A stretch of 64,000 nt of DNA, taken from positions 17,893,945-17,957,944 of the forward strand of contig CP141132.1 in NCBI GenBank assembly GCA_035236585.1. Direction: 5' to 3'. Position 1 is the stretch's first letter, and each line of letters starts with the position of its first letter. Below, one piece after another: positions 1 to 12,260 of the stretch. The position numbers were made by a program, and so were the translations under genes. The notes beneath the pieces were generated by a model, which was not told the DNA's origin, searched no databases, and saw only the letters and a program-made list of their open reading frames with translations. This DNA is from Warburgia ugandensis. Lineage: Eukaryota; Streptophyta; Magnoliopsida; Canellales; Canellaceae.

Positions 1-1100
1 CTTGCCCTCCTCCTTATATCTTTTACATGTGATGAGACTTAGAGGAAGGAGCTCCATGCCTAGATCCTATAAAGTAGGAGCCTCTTTCCAATCCTCTTTC
101 CTCTTAGTTGTCCAAGGTGGCCAATTTTATCATGCCACCTCTACCACCTTCTAGCCTTCCTCTTTTTCTCTCTCTCCCCCCTCTCTCTCTTTCCATCCTT
201 ATTTTCCTCTAATTTTTCTATTCTATATCACCTTCCATCTCATCTATCTTTAGGGATTTCCATGCATGGGAGAGAGGTGAAGATGCCCTACCCTAAAAAG
301 TATGAGTCTTCCTCTTTAAAAAAAACCCTAGATAGGCACACTACCTCTTGAATCTAACTATCCACTCTCCTTCTCATCTCATTTCCACCTTACCTTTTAT
401 TTGGTTCATCCTAGAAGAACTCAAGAAGAAAACTATATGTGCCCAAGAGAAGAGTTCCACGAATAACTTATAGAAGGGAGGAACGCCTACTCCAAAAGAG
501 GAGACATCCCCCATCTTACCTTCTTCTAAAAAGCTTTCAGCGTACATTCCTATTGGGTTGGCTGCTTTTCCCAAGATTTCCAACCCTTCTTAAGTTTTTT
601 CCCTCTCATTTCCAGTTTGCTCAATGTTAGTTTCCATATTCTATATGCCTTGCTTTCATTTGTTGTTGTTGCTTGTGTTTGGTCCTAGTTTCATGCATAA
701 GATTCATCCTTATTTGCCTTTTAATTTTCATCTCTTTTGCTAGTATCCTCTTGCTTGTTTCTTCTAGATCCAAGTACGCTTTTCCCTTGAAGTGACAGCC
801 AAGGGAAAGGTTTCCTTGAATTTCCTTGCTTTCCATTCCTTCTACTCTCTTATTCTTACTTTGTTATAGATCTAAGTCTAGGTGATTTTGTTTCCAACCT
901 TATTGCTTTTGATCAATTGTTTTCTCTTATGGATTCCATGCATGATACTTTAAGAGATTGGATAGATTAAGGGTGTTTAGGATTTAGATTTTATTAGTAA
1001 AAGAGTGCGCATCATTTCCTTTTTCCATTACATGTATATGCATACTTTTGTGGATGCAGAATTCTTTTCGTTGAAATCCATTGATTGCTCAATTTTCTCT
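1..1100. other. Pyrimidine-rich leader-like sequence, unassigned
   Basis: No open frame here resembles a known protein. On the plus strand the stretch is rich in CT, especially about 150-260. It reads like a retroelement LTR/leader or a 5' untranslated region. It adjoins a partial Tat/Athila LTR at about 1100, where similarity to the partner LTR at 9300-10264 stops. Either another element replaced the rest of that LTR, or the window edge cuts a larger insertion. A host 5' UTR cannot be excluded. Confidence 0.3.
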
Positions 1101-2032
1101 AGTTCAAAGAAGGAAAAGACAAGCAATTGGTAGCCAAAGAAATTGGCAGGGAGAAATGTGATAAAAATGGAAAACTGGTAGGTGAATCTAGGGTTTTTCA
1201 TATTCATAAAGACTTAAGGAGTGTGGGGCATGGAATGCACCAGATGTGTGTGTGAGTGATTTAGAAACCCTAAGATGTATGGACCTTTGGATGAGACTAG
1301 ATGCTTGAGATCTTCCTTTTCTTAGGATTTTGGTTTGGCTTTTCAACATAGGAAAGGTGGCTAGGGTTTTAATCTTATTAATACTTCCTTACTAGCCATT
1401 AGATTATACCTGCCCTTACTTGAATGAATGGGATCCATTTATGGCATGTAAACCTTCTTTAATCTTCATTTCTTCTCCACTATTGAATTGGATTGCCCTA
1501 GGATGAATGACCTTGATTCTTAAAGATCTTGGTATGCTCATGTGGACTAATTGTGCTTCAATATCTTATTTGGATAAGACATATTCTCATTGTTGATTCT
1601 TCATCCTTTTGGTTGAGTAGGAGAAAGAAAATAAGTGAAAACTATTGATGTGGTCCCATTCTTCTTTTTCTTCTAAGAAGCTTTTATTGTATATGAATTA
1701 AGCTTATTCCATAAGCTTCCAAAGGTGGTTACATGTGTGCAATTGTGCTTAAATTGAGATTTTGCCACCTTTTCACTCTCATTTGAGTAGAAGATGTACA
1801 TAGGGTTTTTGACCATTCTAACTTTGATAATGTCACCCAATGATCATTGTGAACATCCAATATTTTATTTATGGCTTATGTAGTTCTTTATACAGCTTAG
1901 AATATGAAATTACTCTTTCTAGGGTCAAATTAGTAATTTTATGCATTTTTTATATTTGTATCGTGGACCTATAAAATAGTAGAATTAACCCTATTAGTGA
2001 TAATTAAGTGATTTATAAGGCTCAAACCTTCA
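1100..2032 (-). repeat. Partial 3' LTR (U3 part) of minus-strand Tat/Athila-like element
   Basis: This stretch is a direct repeat of about 9300-10264. The two share long runs, for example around the phrase gatttagaaaccctaagat near 1258 and 9478, and both end in CA (2032 and 10264). The element reads on the minus strand, so this is the inner, U3 side of the 3' LTR. Similarity ends near 1100. The TATA, R and U5 parts seen in the other copy are absent from the window. Confidence 0.75.
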
Positions 2033-2658
2033 TTTCTTATCCACTTTTGTAGGTGTTGTCATCTGTATTTAACATATGAAAAAACCTTTTAAACCCTTAG
2101 GTTATCCTTAGTGGACTAGCCATAGTCTCATAAGCTAGAAATGTTTCCCATTAACATTTTCAAAAATCTTCTAAAAGTCCTTCATTTCTTTTAAAGAATT
2201 TTATTATATTAAACTTTCAATTTTAGTATGTTAATAGAAATGATCAACAATTCAAAATCCTACCCTTATGATAATGATATTCCATTAATTTATCAAACCT
2301 CAGAATGTGGGTGTGTCTTATAACCAATATATATATAATTATTAGTCTCCAAGGAAATTGTAATATAAATTACCATCCAAATGTATCCATTGACTTCAAA
2401 TCTCAGAAGGTATACTTGATACTCAAACAGGGGTAAATCTCTCATTATTATATGAGTAGAATAGTGTTCATCAAGTTCAAAATTCTCACATATCCCATAA
2501 AAAAGAACTATAACTTAGAAAATTTGATAATGGTCTCATGAAAGGATGTCAACTATTGGGAATGTTATACTAACCATATCCATGTCATACTCCTCCAAGA
2601 TCAAGTTATAGGACTTCTATTAGGATGAAACATAGGCCTGGACCAAGTTATTAAACGA

Positions 2659-2935
2659 ATCATCATCATCATCATCATCATCATCAAGACCTTATCCCAA
2701 TTAGGGTCGGACACATGAATCTTATTCCTTCATTCCTCTCTATTAAGTACCATGGCTTCATTTAGTCCAAAAGTTTTTAAATCTTTCCTCACCACTTCTA
2801 TCCACGTTCTTTTGGGTCTTCGCCTTACCCTTTTAGAACCTTCTACTCATATTGCCTCACTCCTTCTAACTGGTGCCGTTGTCGGTCTCCTTTGAATATG
2901 TCCAAACCATCTAAGTCTAATCTCCCTCAAACAAT
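2659..2935 (-). pseudogene. 5'-truncated RTE-type LINE, ORF C-terminus with ATG-repeat tail
   Basis: On the minus strand the sequence translates, with two in-frame stops, to the conserved C-terminal end of plant RTE-clade LINE proteins. Visible motifs are LRWFGHIQRRP, RRPKRTWIEVVRKDLK and DPNWDK. It runs straight into a trinucleotide tail, nine ATC units on the plus strand (2659-2685), which is ATG on the coding strand. Microsatellite tails in place of poly(A) are a known RTE trait. Only about 280 bp remain, typical of 5' truncation. No target duplication was identified. It lies inside the Tat/Athila-like element and so is younger than it. Confidence 0.85.
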
Positions 2936-3880
2936 AATAAAAGGGTAAATAAATGTTATTTAGAAGATATGTGAAGGTATTATAATAATGTATCCATAAT
3001 TTTCTTTTCTACCATAAGAGTGAACAATTAATTTTCATTGGCTATTTTTTTCTTGACTTTTTCTTCATTTTTTTCTTTGGGAATAGGCTTTCTTTGAATT
3101 TCTCTTTTTTCACCCTTTTTGTTCATCTCTTGACTTGTATTGCTCATACTATTCTTTAAGATAATCTACAACTATTGCTACATATTTCTAAAATACTTGG
3201 ATAATGGATCTATTATAGGGTTTCAATATGGGTAATGGTTAATGAGTTCATAAAGAAAAAGGCTTATTGTAAAGGCTCAAAGGGTTAACTTGTGGAAAAG
3301 TAATATAGGAAGGCTAAAGATTTTGGGTTTACCAACAATGGCCTTTATCATTTCCTAGGGTTCATATGACTTAAATATAACCATAAACTCAAGAGATAAT
3401 TGGTACGGTCAATTAAATATTTTCACAATAGTTGACCAAGATGAAGAATAATGAGACCAACTAGGAAATTAATGTGCACTAAAGAAAATTTTGAAATTTA
3501 GTTAAAACCCTCAAAGAAAAAGAATGACTCTAAACTCACATTAGTTAATAGTCTCCACTTATCTTTTTCAAAAGTTCAAAATTATATTTTCTTTTCAACT
3601 TAAACTATATAAATGGCTATTTTTATAATGAATATTCTGAGTTTAACTTTTCACGGAATACTTTAGAAAAAGACAAAAAAATGAACTAATTGTATACAAA
3701 TCTATTAATAAGCTAAAGTTGAAAAGATAGTTTGAATAGTCAAAAAATCCAAATTCTCATCCTTATAAAGGAACTTTTCATAAACTTGAAAATTTTAAAA
3801 AAAATCAAAGAAATAAGCAAAGACCAAAAAATAACTAAGAAAAAATTTGGACCTATCAAAATTTGAATACCCTACCCCCC

Positions 3881-3912
3881 AACTTAAATTAAACATTGCC
3901 CTCAATGTTTCC
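3881..3912 (-). other. Post-pol conserved motif of Tat/Athila elements
   Basis: On the minus strand this reads as a near-palindromic 'acattgagggcaatgt' followed by taatttaagttgggggg. The same pattern occurs on the plus strand at 59151-59190, just after the integrase remnant of the second Tat-like element. It marks the end of pol and the start of the 3' untranslated part, and supports the family and orientation. Confidence 0.65.
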
Positions 3913-4109
3913 AAATAAAAGCATGGACAAAGAAATAACAAAGTAAAAAGAAGGGTTAGAATGATATTACCTGCACCCGATGATTAGTGCATTTATCTAT
4001 TGATGTAGCCAAGAAAATTGCAAAATTATAACTATATCTACCCTATATGGTTATCTGCTTGTTTTTTACTCCTAAAAGTTTTGATGGGCTTTAGTTTGAT
4101 TAGGGTTAA

Positions 4110-4870
4110 TAACATACTGACCCTTGGGATTTGGAACTGGCTAAGTAGGTAATTTTCCTTTTTCCTTATCTTGTAAAGCAATAGAGATCTAGCCCATCTG
4201 ATACTCTAACTTTGCAATAGACTGCGAGTTGGCATGCAATGCCTGCATAGTGTCATGCTAGAATTGTTCTGTATCATTTTGGAATTGCATAAACTATTGC
4301 ATGAATATCTTCAAAGTTTCCTCCAAAGATTGTTTTCTGTGTTGAGGTGGAAATTGTGGAGGTGGTTGATGCTACTAAGGCATGTTATTCCTAGGAGAAG
4401 GTGGTTGAGAGGGATTCCCCTATGGAACCCCTTGGTGATTATTCTTTGACCATGAAAAGTTAGAATGCATAGGCCATCCAGGGTTGTAGGTCTCAAAATA
4501 TGGGTTATTATTACTAAGTTGATGATATGCATTCATAACATTTGCCTGCTCTTAAAAAAAAACTCAAGGAAACTAGTGCTAGGTGGACACAAAGGAGTAG
4601 AGTGAATAGGATTAGAACAGATTGAGCAAACCTTAGTCTAAGGTTCCCTAGGTAGTCTATTCATTATGAAAGCATCAAATCATTGTGTCAAATCATCTAA
4701 TTTTCCTTATTCTGGGTCAACAATCAATTTTCCTATACAAATGTGGAGTGACCCATACTTCATATATTATGCCTTTCCTTTGCAGTTGTGAATTTCTTTC
4801 CATGCAAGTAGAGTAATCCCATTGCTTGGACTTATCAACAAGTGTTTCAAAGAAATTTTAGGCTTACTCA
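4110..4870 (-). pseudogene. gag: Tat/Athila-type gag remnant
   Basis: Gag is the structural protein of the retrotransposon particle. On the minus strand, in order, I see a segment resembling the family's 'laEKSrQWD' block (FFETLVDKSKQWDY, near 4801-4850), a Cys/His-rich motif (CSICSNPIHSTPLCPP, near 4582-4633), TYNPGW and SNFSW (near 4460-4500), a Gln/Pro-rich stretch, and the C-terminal HANSQSIAKLEYQMG block with LQDKEKGKLP (near 4120-4240). Several stop codons interrupt the frame. The N-terminal half of gag is not found between here and the primer-binding site at 5670, so this is the C-terminal part only. No pol follows it. Assignment to Tat/Athila is firm; the exact lineage is not. Confidence 0.8.
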
Positions 4871-5642
4871 TCACTTTTAGTCAAGAACTAGTTGTTTAAA
4901 TATTAGTGTAGTTAATTACATAGGGACCACTGGAGTGGCAATAGGCCACTTCCTTCCAAGAGAGTCCTATGAGCTCAAGTGGTTACTAAGGTCTCTTTTG
5001 GATTGATTTTAATTAAAAACTAGAAGGTTGTGGTGCATTAGGTGTTGTTTAACTTAGATGGGCTAAGGAGTAGTGATGAAATCCAACCTTAATCTTATGA
5101 GGGGTGAATGCCCTTATGAATTCATTAAAGCATTCCTACGCAGTTTAGCACCTTAGAGCACTAAATGTGCCCCTATTTATGTAAGGACAGCAATAAATCT
5201 AATACAAATCATAGAATGCAACAATTTAAGGAAATTTATTTGCTCTACACTACTATTCAAATGTAGCTAAGTTAAAAATATGACCTAAACTAAGAATTGG
5301 AAAGAAGGCAAGAATAGTCTCACAACGAGGTTAAGATGACATACCCTTGACTTGCATTATTACAAGCCTTAATTTAAATGAATGAATCTCATATTAAAAA
5401 AAATTACAAATTCATCCTCACTACAATTCACTCAAATAAAAATATATATAATTGGAAACTATCCTAAGCTCTTTCTCCAAAGCTTTATTCACATCGAAAT
5501 TTCTACATAAAAGAAGTAGGAAGTATAAAATTCATATGAATAAGGGAAATTATGCAAAAGTATGATAAAATGAAACTATCCTATATGCAATCCTAAATCT
5601 ATGACTAGTGCTAAAGCATTACAACCTAAATTTAATTAAACT

Positions 5643-5670
5643 CCATTGCAAGTCCAATGTAATGGCTCCA
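5643..5670 (-). other. Primer-binding site of Tat/Athila-like element
   Basis: On the minus strand the sequence after aagttttt begins TGGAGCCATTACATTGGACT. This matches the usual Tat/Athila site complementary to a tRNA 3' end (TGGCGCC-GTTGCC type) apart from several mostly transition differences. It fixes the inner edge of the 5' LTR near 5680 and confirms minus-strand orientation. Confidence 0.65.
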
Positions 5671-6198
5671 AAAACTTGATGTGTTTTAAATAATATTGCA
5701 AGTGCACAACTGTATTGGAGTATAGAATCAGCAAATTCAGGTCATTCCCTTAAAGACTCTTTGATAAATGTAATTAATTAGAATCTAAATCATCTTACTT
5801 TAGCCTAGCCAAACCATTCAAGAGAAGGACAATTTCTAACTAAACTAAATCAGAAAGCACGTAATTAAGGAAACTAAGAAATGATCAAAATAAGCAAGGA
5901 AATAAACGAGAAAACTTTTTAAAACTACAACTAACTAGAAAAAGGAAACTTCTTAAGATTACCATTTACTAGAAAAGGAAAGTTTTAAAACTACATTAAC
6001 TAGAAATTAAAGTAAAAAAAACAAATTAATAAAGAAAAAGAAAAAAAGAACTATTACATTAATGACCAAATTACAAGAAATTGTTACATAAGCACGAAAA
6101 AGAAAGCATGTAAATAAAGTAAGTAAATGTCCTTCAAAAATCGGGCATGAATTTTGCTGTAGGATCCACATTTTGTGTCACTCAATAACAGCTTATAT

Positions 6199-7970
6199 AC
6201 TTCTCTTTAACCCAAAATACACTAAATTATCACCAAGCTTTTCATCCTCTGTATCCCAACATGCCACAAAATGGCAATCCTCTTCTATTGATCCTTACGA
6301 ATGAAGTATTAGTGTGAGCAAGAAAAGAGGAGTCCTAACACTTTTTTATAAGCAATCACTACTTAAGAAAGAAATAAGAATGATGAAAATGGAAATAGAA
6401 AATGTGATGACATTTTTCCAAAGACGGAAACTCTTAAAAGAAGGATGGCAACTTTAGAGAGTTTAGATAAACAGGGGATTAGTGGTCATTCATATTTAAG
6501 GAAGTTAAGCCATAGATGAGGCTTCCTTCTTTAACATGAAATAAAATAAAAGTAAAGAAATCACACTTCTCTTCAACTCAAAATACACTAAATTACCACC
6601 AAGATTTTCATCTTCTGTATCCCAACATGCTACAAACTAGCAAATCCTATCCAATGATCCTTAGGAATGAAGTATTAGTATGAGTAAGAAAAGAAGAGTC
6701 CTAATACTTTTTTCCTAAACAATCATCACTCAAGAAAGAAATAAGAATGATTAAAATGGAAGTAGAAAAAATTATGACATTTTTCCTAAGCCGAAAATGT
6801 TTAAAAGAAAGAGGGAAACTTTAGAGAAATTAGATAAAGAGGGGATTAGAGGTCATTCATATTTAAGAAAGTTGAACCATAGATGAGGCTTCCTTCATTA
6901 AACATGAAAATAGAATAAAAGAAACAAATTACCACTTCTCTTCAACCAAAAATGCATTAAATTACCACCAAGCTTTTCATCCTCTATATCCCAACATGCC
7001 ACAAACTAGCAAATCCCATCAATTGATCCGTAATAATGAAGCATTAGTGTGAGAAGGAAAAGGGGCGTCCTGACACTTTTTCTTAAAAAATCACCACTTA
7101 AGAAAGAAATAAGAATGATGAAAAAGGAAGTAGAAAAAGTTACAACTTTTTTTTTAAGCCAAAAATCTTAAAAGAAAGAGGGAAGCTTGAGAGAGTTTAG
7201 ATAAAGAGGGGATTAGAGGTCATTCATAGTTAAGGAAGTTGAACCATATATGAGGCTTCCTTCCTCAAACATGAAATAGAAGAAAAGAAAACAAATTACA
7301 CTTCTCTTCAAACACAAGATACACTAAATTACCGCCAAACTTTTCATCCTTTGTATCCCAACATGCCACAAACTAGCAAATTATGGCCATTGATCCTTAG
7401 GAATGAAGTATTAGTGTGAGCTAGAAAAGAGGATTCCTAATACTTTGTCCTAAACAATCACCACTCAAGAAAGAAATAATATTGATTAAAATGGAAGTAG
7501 AAAAAGTTACGACATTTTTCCTAGGCCAAAAATGCTTAAAAGAAAGAGGGCAACTTTGGAGATTTTAGATAAAGAAGGGATTACAGGTCATTCATATTTA
7601 AGAAAGTTAAACCATAGATGAGGCTTCCTTCTTTAAACATGAAATAGAAGAAAAGAAAACAAATTGCCATTTCTCTTCAACCCAAAATACACTAAATTAC
7701 CACCATGCTTTTCATCCTCTATATCCCAACATGCCAAATACTGGCCAATCCCTTCCATTGATCCCTAGGAATGAAGTCTTAGTGTGAGTAGGAAAAGAGG
7801 AGTCTAGACACTTTCTCCTAAACAATCATCACTCAAGAAAGAAATAAGAATGATTAAAAAGGAAGATAAAAATTTAAGACATTTTTGCTAAGCTGAAAAT
7901 GCTTAAAGGAAAGAGGACAACTTTAGAGAGTTTAGATAAAGAGGGGATTAGAGGTCATTCATATTTAAGG
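6199..7970. repeat. Tandem array, about 4.8 copies of a 367-bp unit
   Basis: Units start at about 6199, 6565, 6934, 7300 and 7669, each opening with acttctcttcaacccaaaat or a close variant. The spacings are 366, 369, 366 and 369 bp. Each unit contains 'ttttcatcctctgtatccca', then 'gaatgaagtattagtgtgag', then 'gaggggattagaggtcattc'. The last unit stops after about 300 bp at 7970. Units differ by scattered substitutions and small indels and carry no open frame. Confidence 0.92.
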
Positions 7971-8960
7971 ATGCATTCCATATTAATAATCTAATATAAA
8001 TGAAGTTTATAAACTAATCCTAGAATGTATGTAAAGGGAAGTAGAAAGTCAAACTAAGTCAAATATGGGTTTCTAAATTTGGAAAGTGCTAATTCTAAAC
8101 GAAGAAAGAGCTAGATCTAAGAATCTACCATGCAACTACTTTGTAAAATAGACCTAAGATAATCCTAAAACACTCTTAAGATGAATAAAAAACAAATTTG
8201 AAAGTTACTAAAGCTAAAATGCAAGGAAATCTAAGATCTAGCATGGAATCTAAAATTAGAAACTACCCTACTTCTAAAATAGGAAAGTGCTAAAACAAGG
8301 AAACTAAATATGCTAATTGGAAAGCTATGCTACAAACTAAATCAACAAAGTTAAAGACAACCTAAGGAAACAAGTTTTACTCTTAAAACTATCATGAATG
8401 CAACATAAACTTCATGCTAAGATGCCATGCCTATAACTTAAAAAAAGATGCATCCATCCAATTTGGATGGAATTCATTGAAAACCCTATACCTATATGCA
8501 TGCAAAACTTAAATGAATGGAAAGGAAATATGGTATGCATCTATGCTACTCTAAGATGAATGAAACTGCTATGCTCTACATGAACTACAAAGGTAGTAAA
8601 GATGAGAAATTAACATGCAAAACTAAGGAAAACTACAAATTAACTATGCGTGCAATTCAAGGAAGCATGAAGGATGATGCATTATCAATCTAATCTAAGC
8701 AAAAGAAAAAGAAAAAGAATGCTTACTAGAAGAAGATGAATGGAAGAGATAGAAGATGATGGAGAAAGAAAAAGAAAATGAGAAAGAAAGAAGTTGAAAC
8801 TTAGGTTGAGACCTTACCTTTATCTCCAAAGTATTTGTACCATAAAGCTTGAAGGGAGCTTTGGTGAGGGTGATCTTCCTCCCTCTATTTCTCCTTTGAT
8901 TTGGCTGTGCACTCAAAGGAATCAAAGGAAAGATGAAAGATGAAAACCCTATTCATAATA

Positions 8961-8973
8961 CCTCTATTTATAG
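8961..8973 (-). promoter_or_regulatory. LTR TATA box
   Basis: On the minus strand the sequence reads CTATAAATAGAGG, a strong plant TATA box. It is followed by a CT-rich untranslated leader (8690-8930 on the plus strand is GA-rich). It lies within the long LTR and would start the element's transcript. Confidence 0.6.
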
Positions 8974-10269
8974 ATTTCTAGCACAAGGTTAAGGGAATTC
9001 AAGGTGGAGAACAAGCCAGTTTAATTAGAACCAAACCAAGGGCTATATTTGGGTGTAACATTCAAATATAAGAATAGGAGATGAAAATGGAAGAAATTAG
9101 ATGTGAAGTGGAAGAGAAAGGAAAAAGAAAGCCTAAGAAAAAAAGGGAATAAGTGGGAAAAAGAAAGAATTAGAAAGGGAAACCATAGAGATAGCTTAGG
9201 AATGAAGGAAGAAAAATCAAATAGGAAAGTAGTTGTTGAAGGTGGGGAGGTGTGGTTTTCATTGTAGGAAAGTGACGGTGGAAAATAGGAGAAAATAAAA
9301 AGGGAAAATAGAGGAATAAGAATGAAAAGATAAAGAATAAGTAGGAAAAGAAATTAGTGGGGAGAAAAGTGAAAGAAATGAAAAGTTGGTGGGGGAATCT
9401 ATGATATTTCATATTTAGAAAGTCCTCAGGAGGGTGGGGCATGGCATTCACATGGATGTGTGTGTGTGTGAGTGAGTGATTTAGAAACCCTAAGATGTAT
9501 TGACCCTTGGATGAGATTGGATGATTGAGATATTCCTTTCCTTAGGGTTTTTGTTTGGCTTTTCAACATAGAAAATGTGGATAGGATTTTGATCTTGTCA
9601 GTACTTCATTCCTAGTTCTTAGATCATATCTACCCTTGCGTGAATGGATGGGATCCATTTGTGGCATGTAAATCTTCTTTAAACTTGATTTTTTCTCCAC
9701 CTTTAGATTGGATTGCCTTAGGATGAATGGACTTGATTCTTGAAGATCTTCATATGTTAATGTGGACCAATTGTGATTCAATATCTTGTTTGGATAAGGC
9801 ATATTCTCATTGATTGATTCTTCATCCTTTTAGTTGAGTAAGAGAGAGAAAATAAGTGAAAAGTCTTCATGTATTTACATTTTTCTTTTTCTTCTAAGAA
9901 GCTTTCATTGTATATAATTCCAATGTGTATGAATTAAGATTCTTTCATAGCTTCTAAAGGTAGTGACTTGTGTGAAATTGTGCTTGGATTGAGATTTTTC
10001 CACCTTTTCACCTAATTTGAGCAGAAGATGTATAAAGGGTTTTTGGCAGTTTTGACTTTGATAATGTTACCCAATGATCATTGTAAATCTCCAGGACTTT
10101 ATTTATAGCATGTGTGACCTTTCATGTATCTTGGAATGCGAAATTGATCTTCAAGTCAAAATTGGTAATTTTATGCATTTTTTATATTTGTCCATAGACC
10201 AGTAAAATAGTAGAATTAGCTCTAATTAGTGATAGTTAAGTAATTTCTATGACTAAAACCTTCACATAT

Positions 10270-11300
10270 TAAGGTATGTATGTAATATTCCTATACCCAT
10301 CACATATAGTCGAGCCTTGGTATGGGAAATTGATACTTGGCCATGATTTTATTGATTTATCAACTATCTACACCCCTCCTCCATGAACCATCTTTCTTAG
10401 GTGTAAGCAGTGTGGGTTTGACACAAGGGTTCAAGTTCTCTAGAAGGAAACATTTCCTTAATAATTCATCATTCAATTCAGCATGATGATGGGATTCATC
10501 ATGTAGTTGGAAAGATTTGGAAGACTCAATTTGGGGATCAGATTGATGTGATGCTAAATATCACTCATGGGAGGTAGTTCATCTAGTAAGTTGTCAGGAA
10601 AAATATCTTGATACTCATGTAGAATAGGTGCTACCTCAATAGGGTACTCCGTGCTAGTAGTGATGGGTTATCCTTTGCTACTAGGGCATAGAAGAGAGGC
10701 ACATCTCTAATGTCCCTTGCAAATGCAGCTACACTAACAATGTGGAGACCTTTAGCTTGTGCCTTGCCATCCATGATTGCTTTACTGTTGCATTTTTTTG
10801 CTTAGGTGGCACTTTGGGTGGTAGAGGATTAAGCTAAATCCTCTTGTCGTCATACAAGAAAGAGCATAAATCAGACCTACTATAAATAGTAATGTCCATA
10901 TCATAAAGCCATGACCTACAAAAAATATTGTGGCCTGCATCCATAGGTACCACATCACACCATAAGGTGTCCTTATATGTTAGGAATTCAATGGGAACTT
11001 AACATCTCTAAGTCACAGGTGGTGATGAAGAAGCATCAACCCACTCTGCTATGTAAGGTCTAGGTTAGGGAATGGGCAAAAGTCTAAGTGGGAGATAGTG
11101 TGGGTCAAAATTATATTCTTGCAACTCCCACTATTGATGATAACTTTACAATTCTTTTCACCACACTTGACATATGTATGAAAAATATTTGTACCACACC
11201 AATCATCACTACCCTTTGGGTGCACAAGAGCACACCTAACTACCGTCACATATCGGATATTATCCTCTCCATAGGGCCTACAGGGGTCTCGCACTATGGC
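10270..11300 (-). pseudogene. pol: Ty3/gypsy protease and start of reverse transcriptase, remnant
   Basis: The minus strand shows, in order, a pre-protease segment RYVTVVRCALVHPK (about 11210-11250), FHTYVKCGEKNCK and the protease region VIINSGSCKN (about 11112-11160). These are followed by a degraded stretch, and then the opening of reverse transcriptase (LLTPKKDGSW near 10400-10430, YQFPIPRLD near 10305-10330). The catalytic protease triad, normally D-S/T-G, reads N-S-G. The RT is cut off right after PIPRLD, close to the LTR edge at 10264, which suggests that the Tat/Athila-like element inserted here. Stops and frameshifts are frequent. The family resembles Ty3/gypsy chromoviruses of the Reina/Galadriel type. 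Confidence 0.75.
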
Positions 11301-12260
11301 AGCTCTCTAATTGTTGGCCTCATGGGTCTCTTCCTAGCTCATAAACCTCCTCAAGCCATTCTTCGTACTCATTCTCGATATTCATGCCCTTTATAAAAAT
11401 GTATTTGACAACAAACTCACAACAAATTAAAGGCTTGCAATCATATAATGGGAAGCACTTCTTCATGATACTCATCAAGAGCATGATCTACGTGCTAAAC
11501 GGTTTGAATCATTATAAAGAATAGTCCCACTTATGCTCTCGCCCACTGCTATTTCTAGGTCAAAATAGGATCAAATACACTATAAGAGTTCATGACATCG
11601 GCACGTTTCCTAACCCATTTTAACTTGAAAACAAAGAGCCTATTCAGTAGAACTTATGTTTGGGGATATCATTTATCAAAGTCATGCAAATCCACAGTAA
11701 TGGAAAGGCAGGTGTTCCAAGCTGGTCTCCTTTTCCACGAGAATTCCAGTTGTCGTGACTTGCACACATAAAGAGCATAGTTTATTTGATTTGCTTGGGC
11801 TTGGGCTCCGGCTCCCCAAAAATCACAACAAGAGGACGACTTAGTATCACAGGCTTTTCTTGTCTGCTCTCATGGGCCGGGACCGCTCTATTTTTCCCTT
11901 TTTCATATTATTTTTACCTAGAGGCCCATTTTCATGACTCATGATCTTCCACGATCATGATGTTATGGTGAAAAGTTAGCATGTCATGAATGTGAGAATG
12001 ATGTTTATGGCGATGATGGGCATAAGGTTGGGTAAGGCGATCTGGTTGATTTTGTTCTTATACGTGATTGACCAGTCCTATGCCTTCTGTTCAGTACAGT
12101 GTCCTTTAGTCTTCTTTGGGTGTATTCATCGACAGGAATCCTTGCGGAAATTCCTCCTCCATATTGAGGGTAAAACTATTACGGCCAAAAAGAGTTGTTT
12201 ATGTTGCACACAAAGACAAAATTGTTTAAATTATTTGTTTATTTTTCTTTTTTAATCTAC
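11300..12260 (-). pseudogene. Possible gag part of the same gypsy remnant
   Basis: This lies upstream (minus strand) of the protease remnant, where gag is expected. Weak signals are NDIPKHK near 11655-11675, a segment like KLKWVRKRADV near 11600-11630, and DEYHEEV near 11475-11495. These resemble the order seen in gypsy gag, but with many stops. The plus-strand open frame at 11986-12255 has no family resemblance. The assignment rests mainly on position. Confidence 0.4.

Larger units (their letters stand above)
2033..5679 (-). mobile_element. Internal region of a deleted Tat/Athila-like element
   Basis: This is the sequence between the two LTR copies, read on the minus strand: primer-binding site, short leader, gag remnant, then directly the post-pol motif and 3' non-coding part. 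Protease, reverse transcriptase, RNase H and integrase are all missing, so the copy is a deletion derivative. An RTE LINE tail sits at 2659-2935. The rest (2033-2650, 2940-3860, 4900-5640) is AT-rich with no coding signal I can support. Confidence 0.65.
5680..10264 (-). repeat. Long 5' LTR (about 4.6 kb) containing a tandem array
   Basis: Read on the minus strand, the LTR starts at 10264 (TG) and runs through U3, which is shared with 1100-2032. It then has a TATA box at 8961-8973 and a pyrimidine-rich R/U5 leader, and ends just before the primer-binding site. The 3.2 kb below the TATA box include the 367-bp array at 6199-7970. The inner boundary is inferred from the primer-binding site, because the partner LTR is incomplete. 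Confidence 0.6.

Noticed and set aside
6199..7970. Possible CRISPR-like or gene-cluster array
   Set aside because: Units are directly adjacent 367-bp monomers without spacers and lie in a plant LTR.
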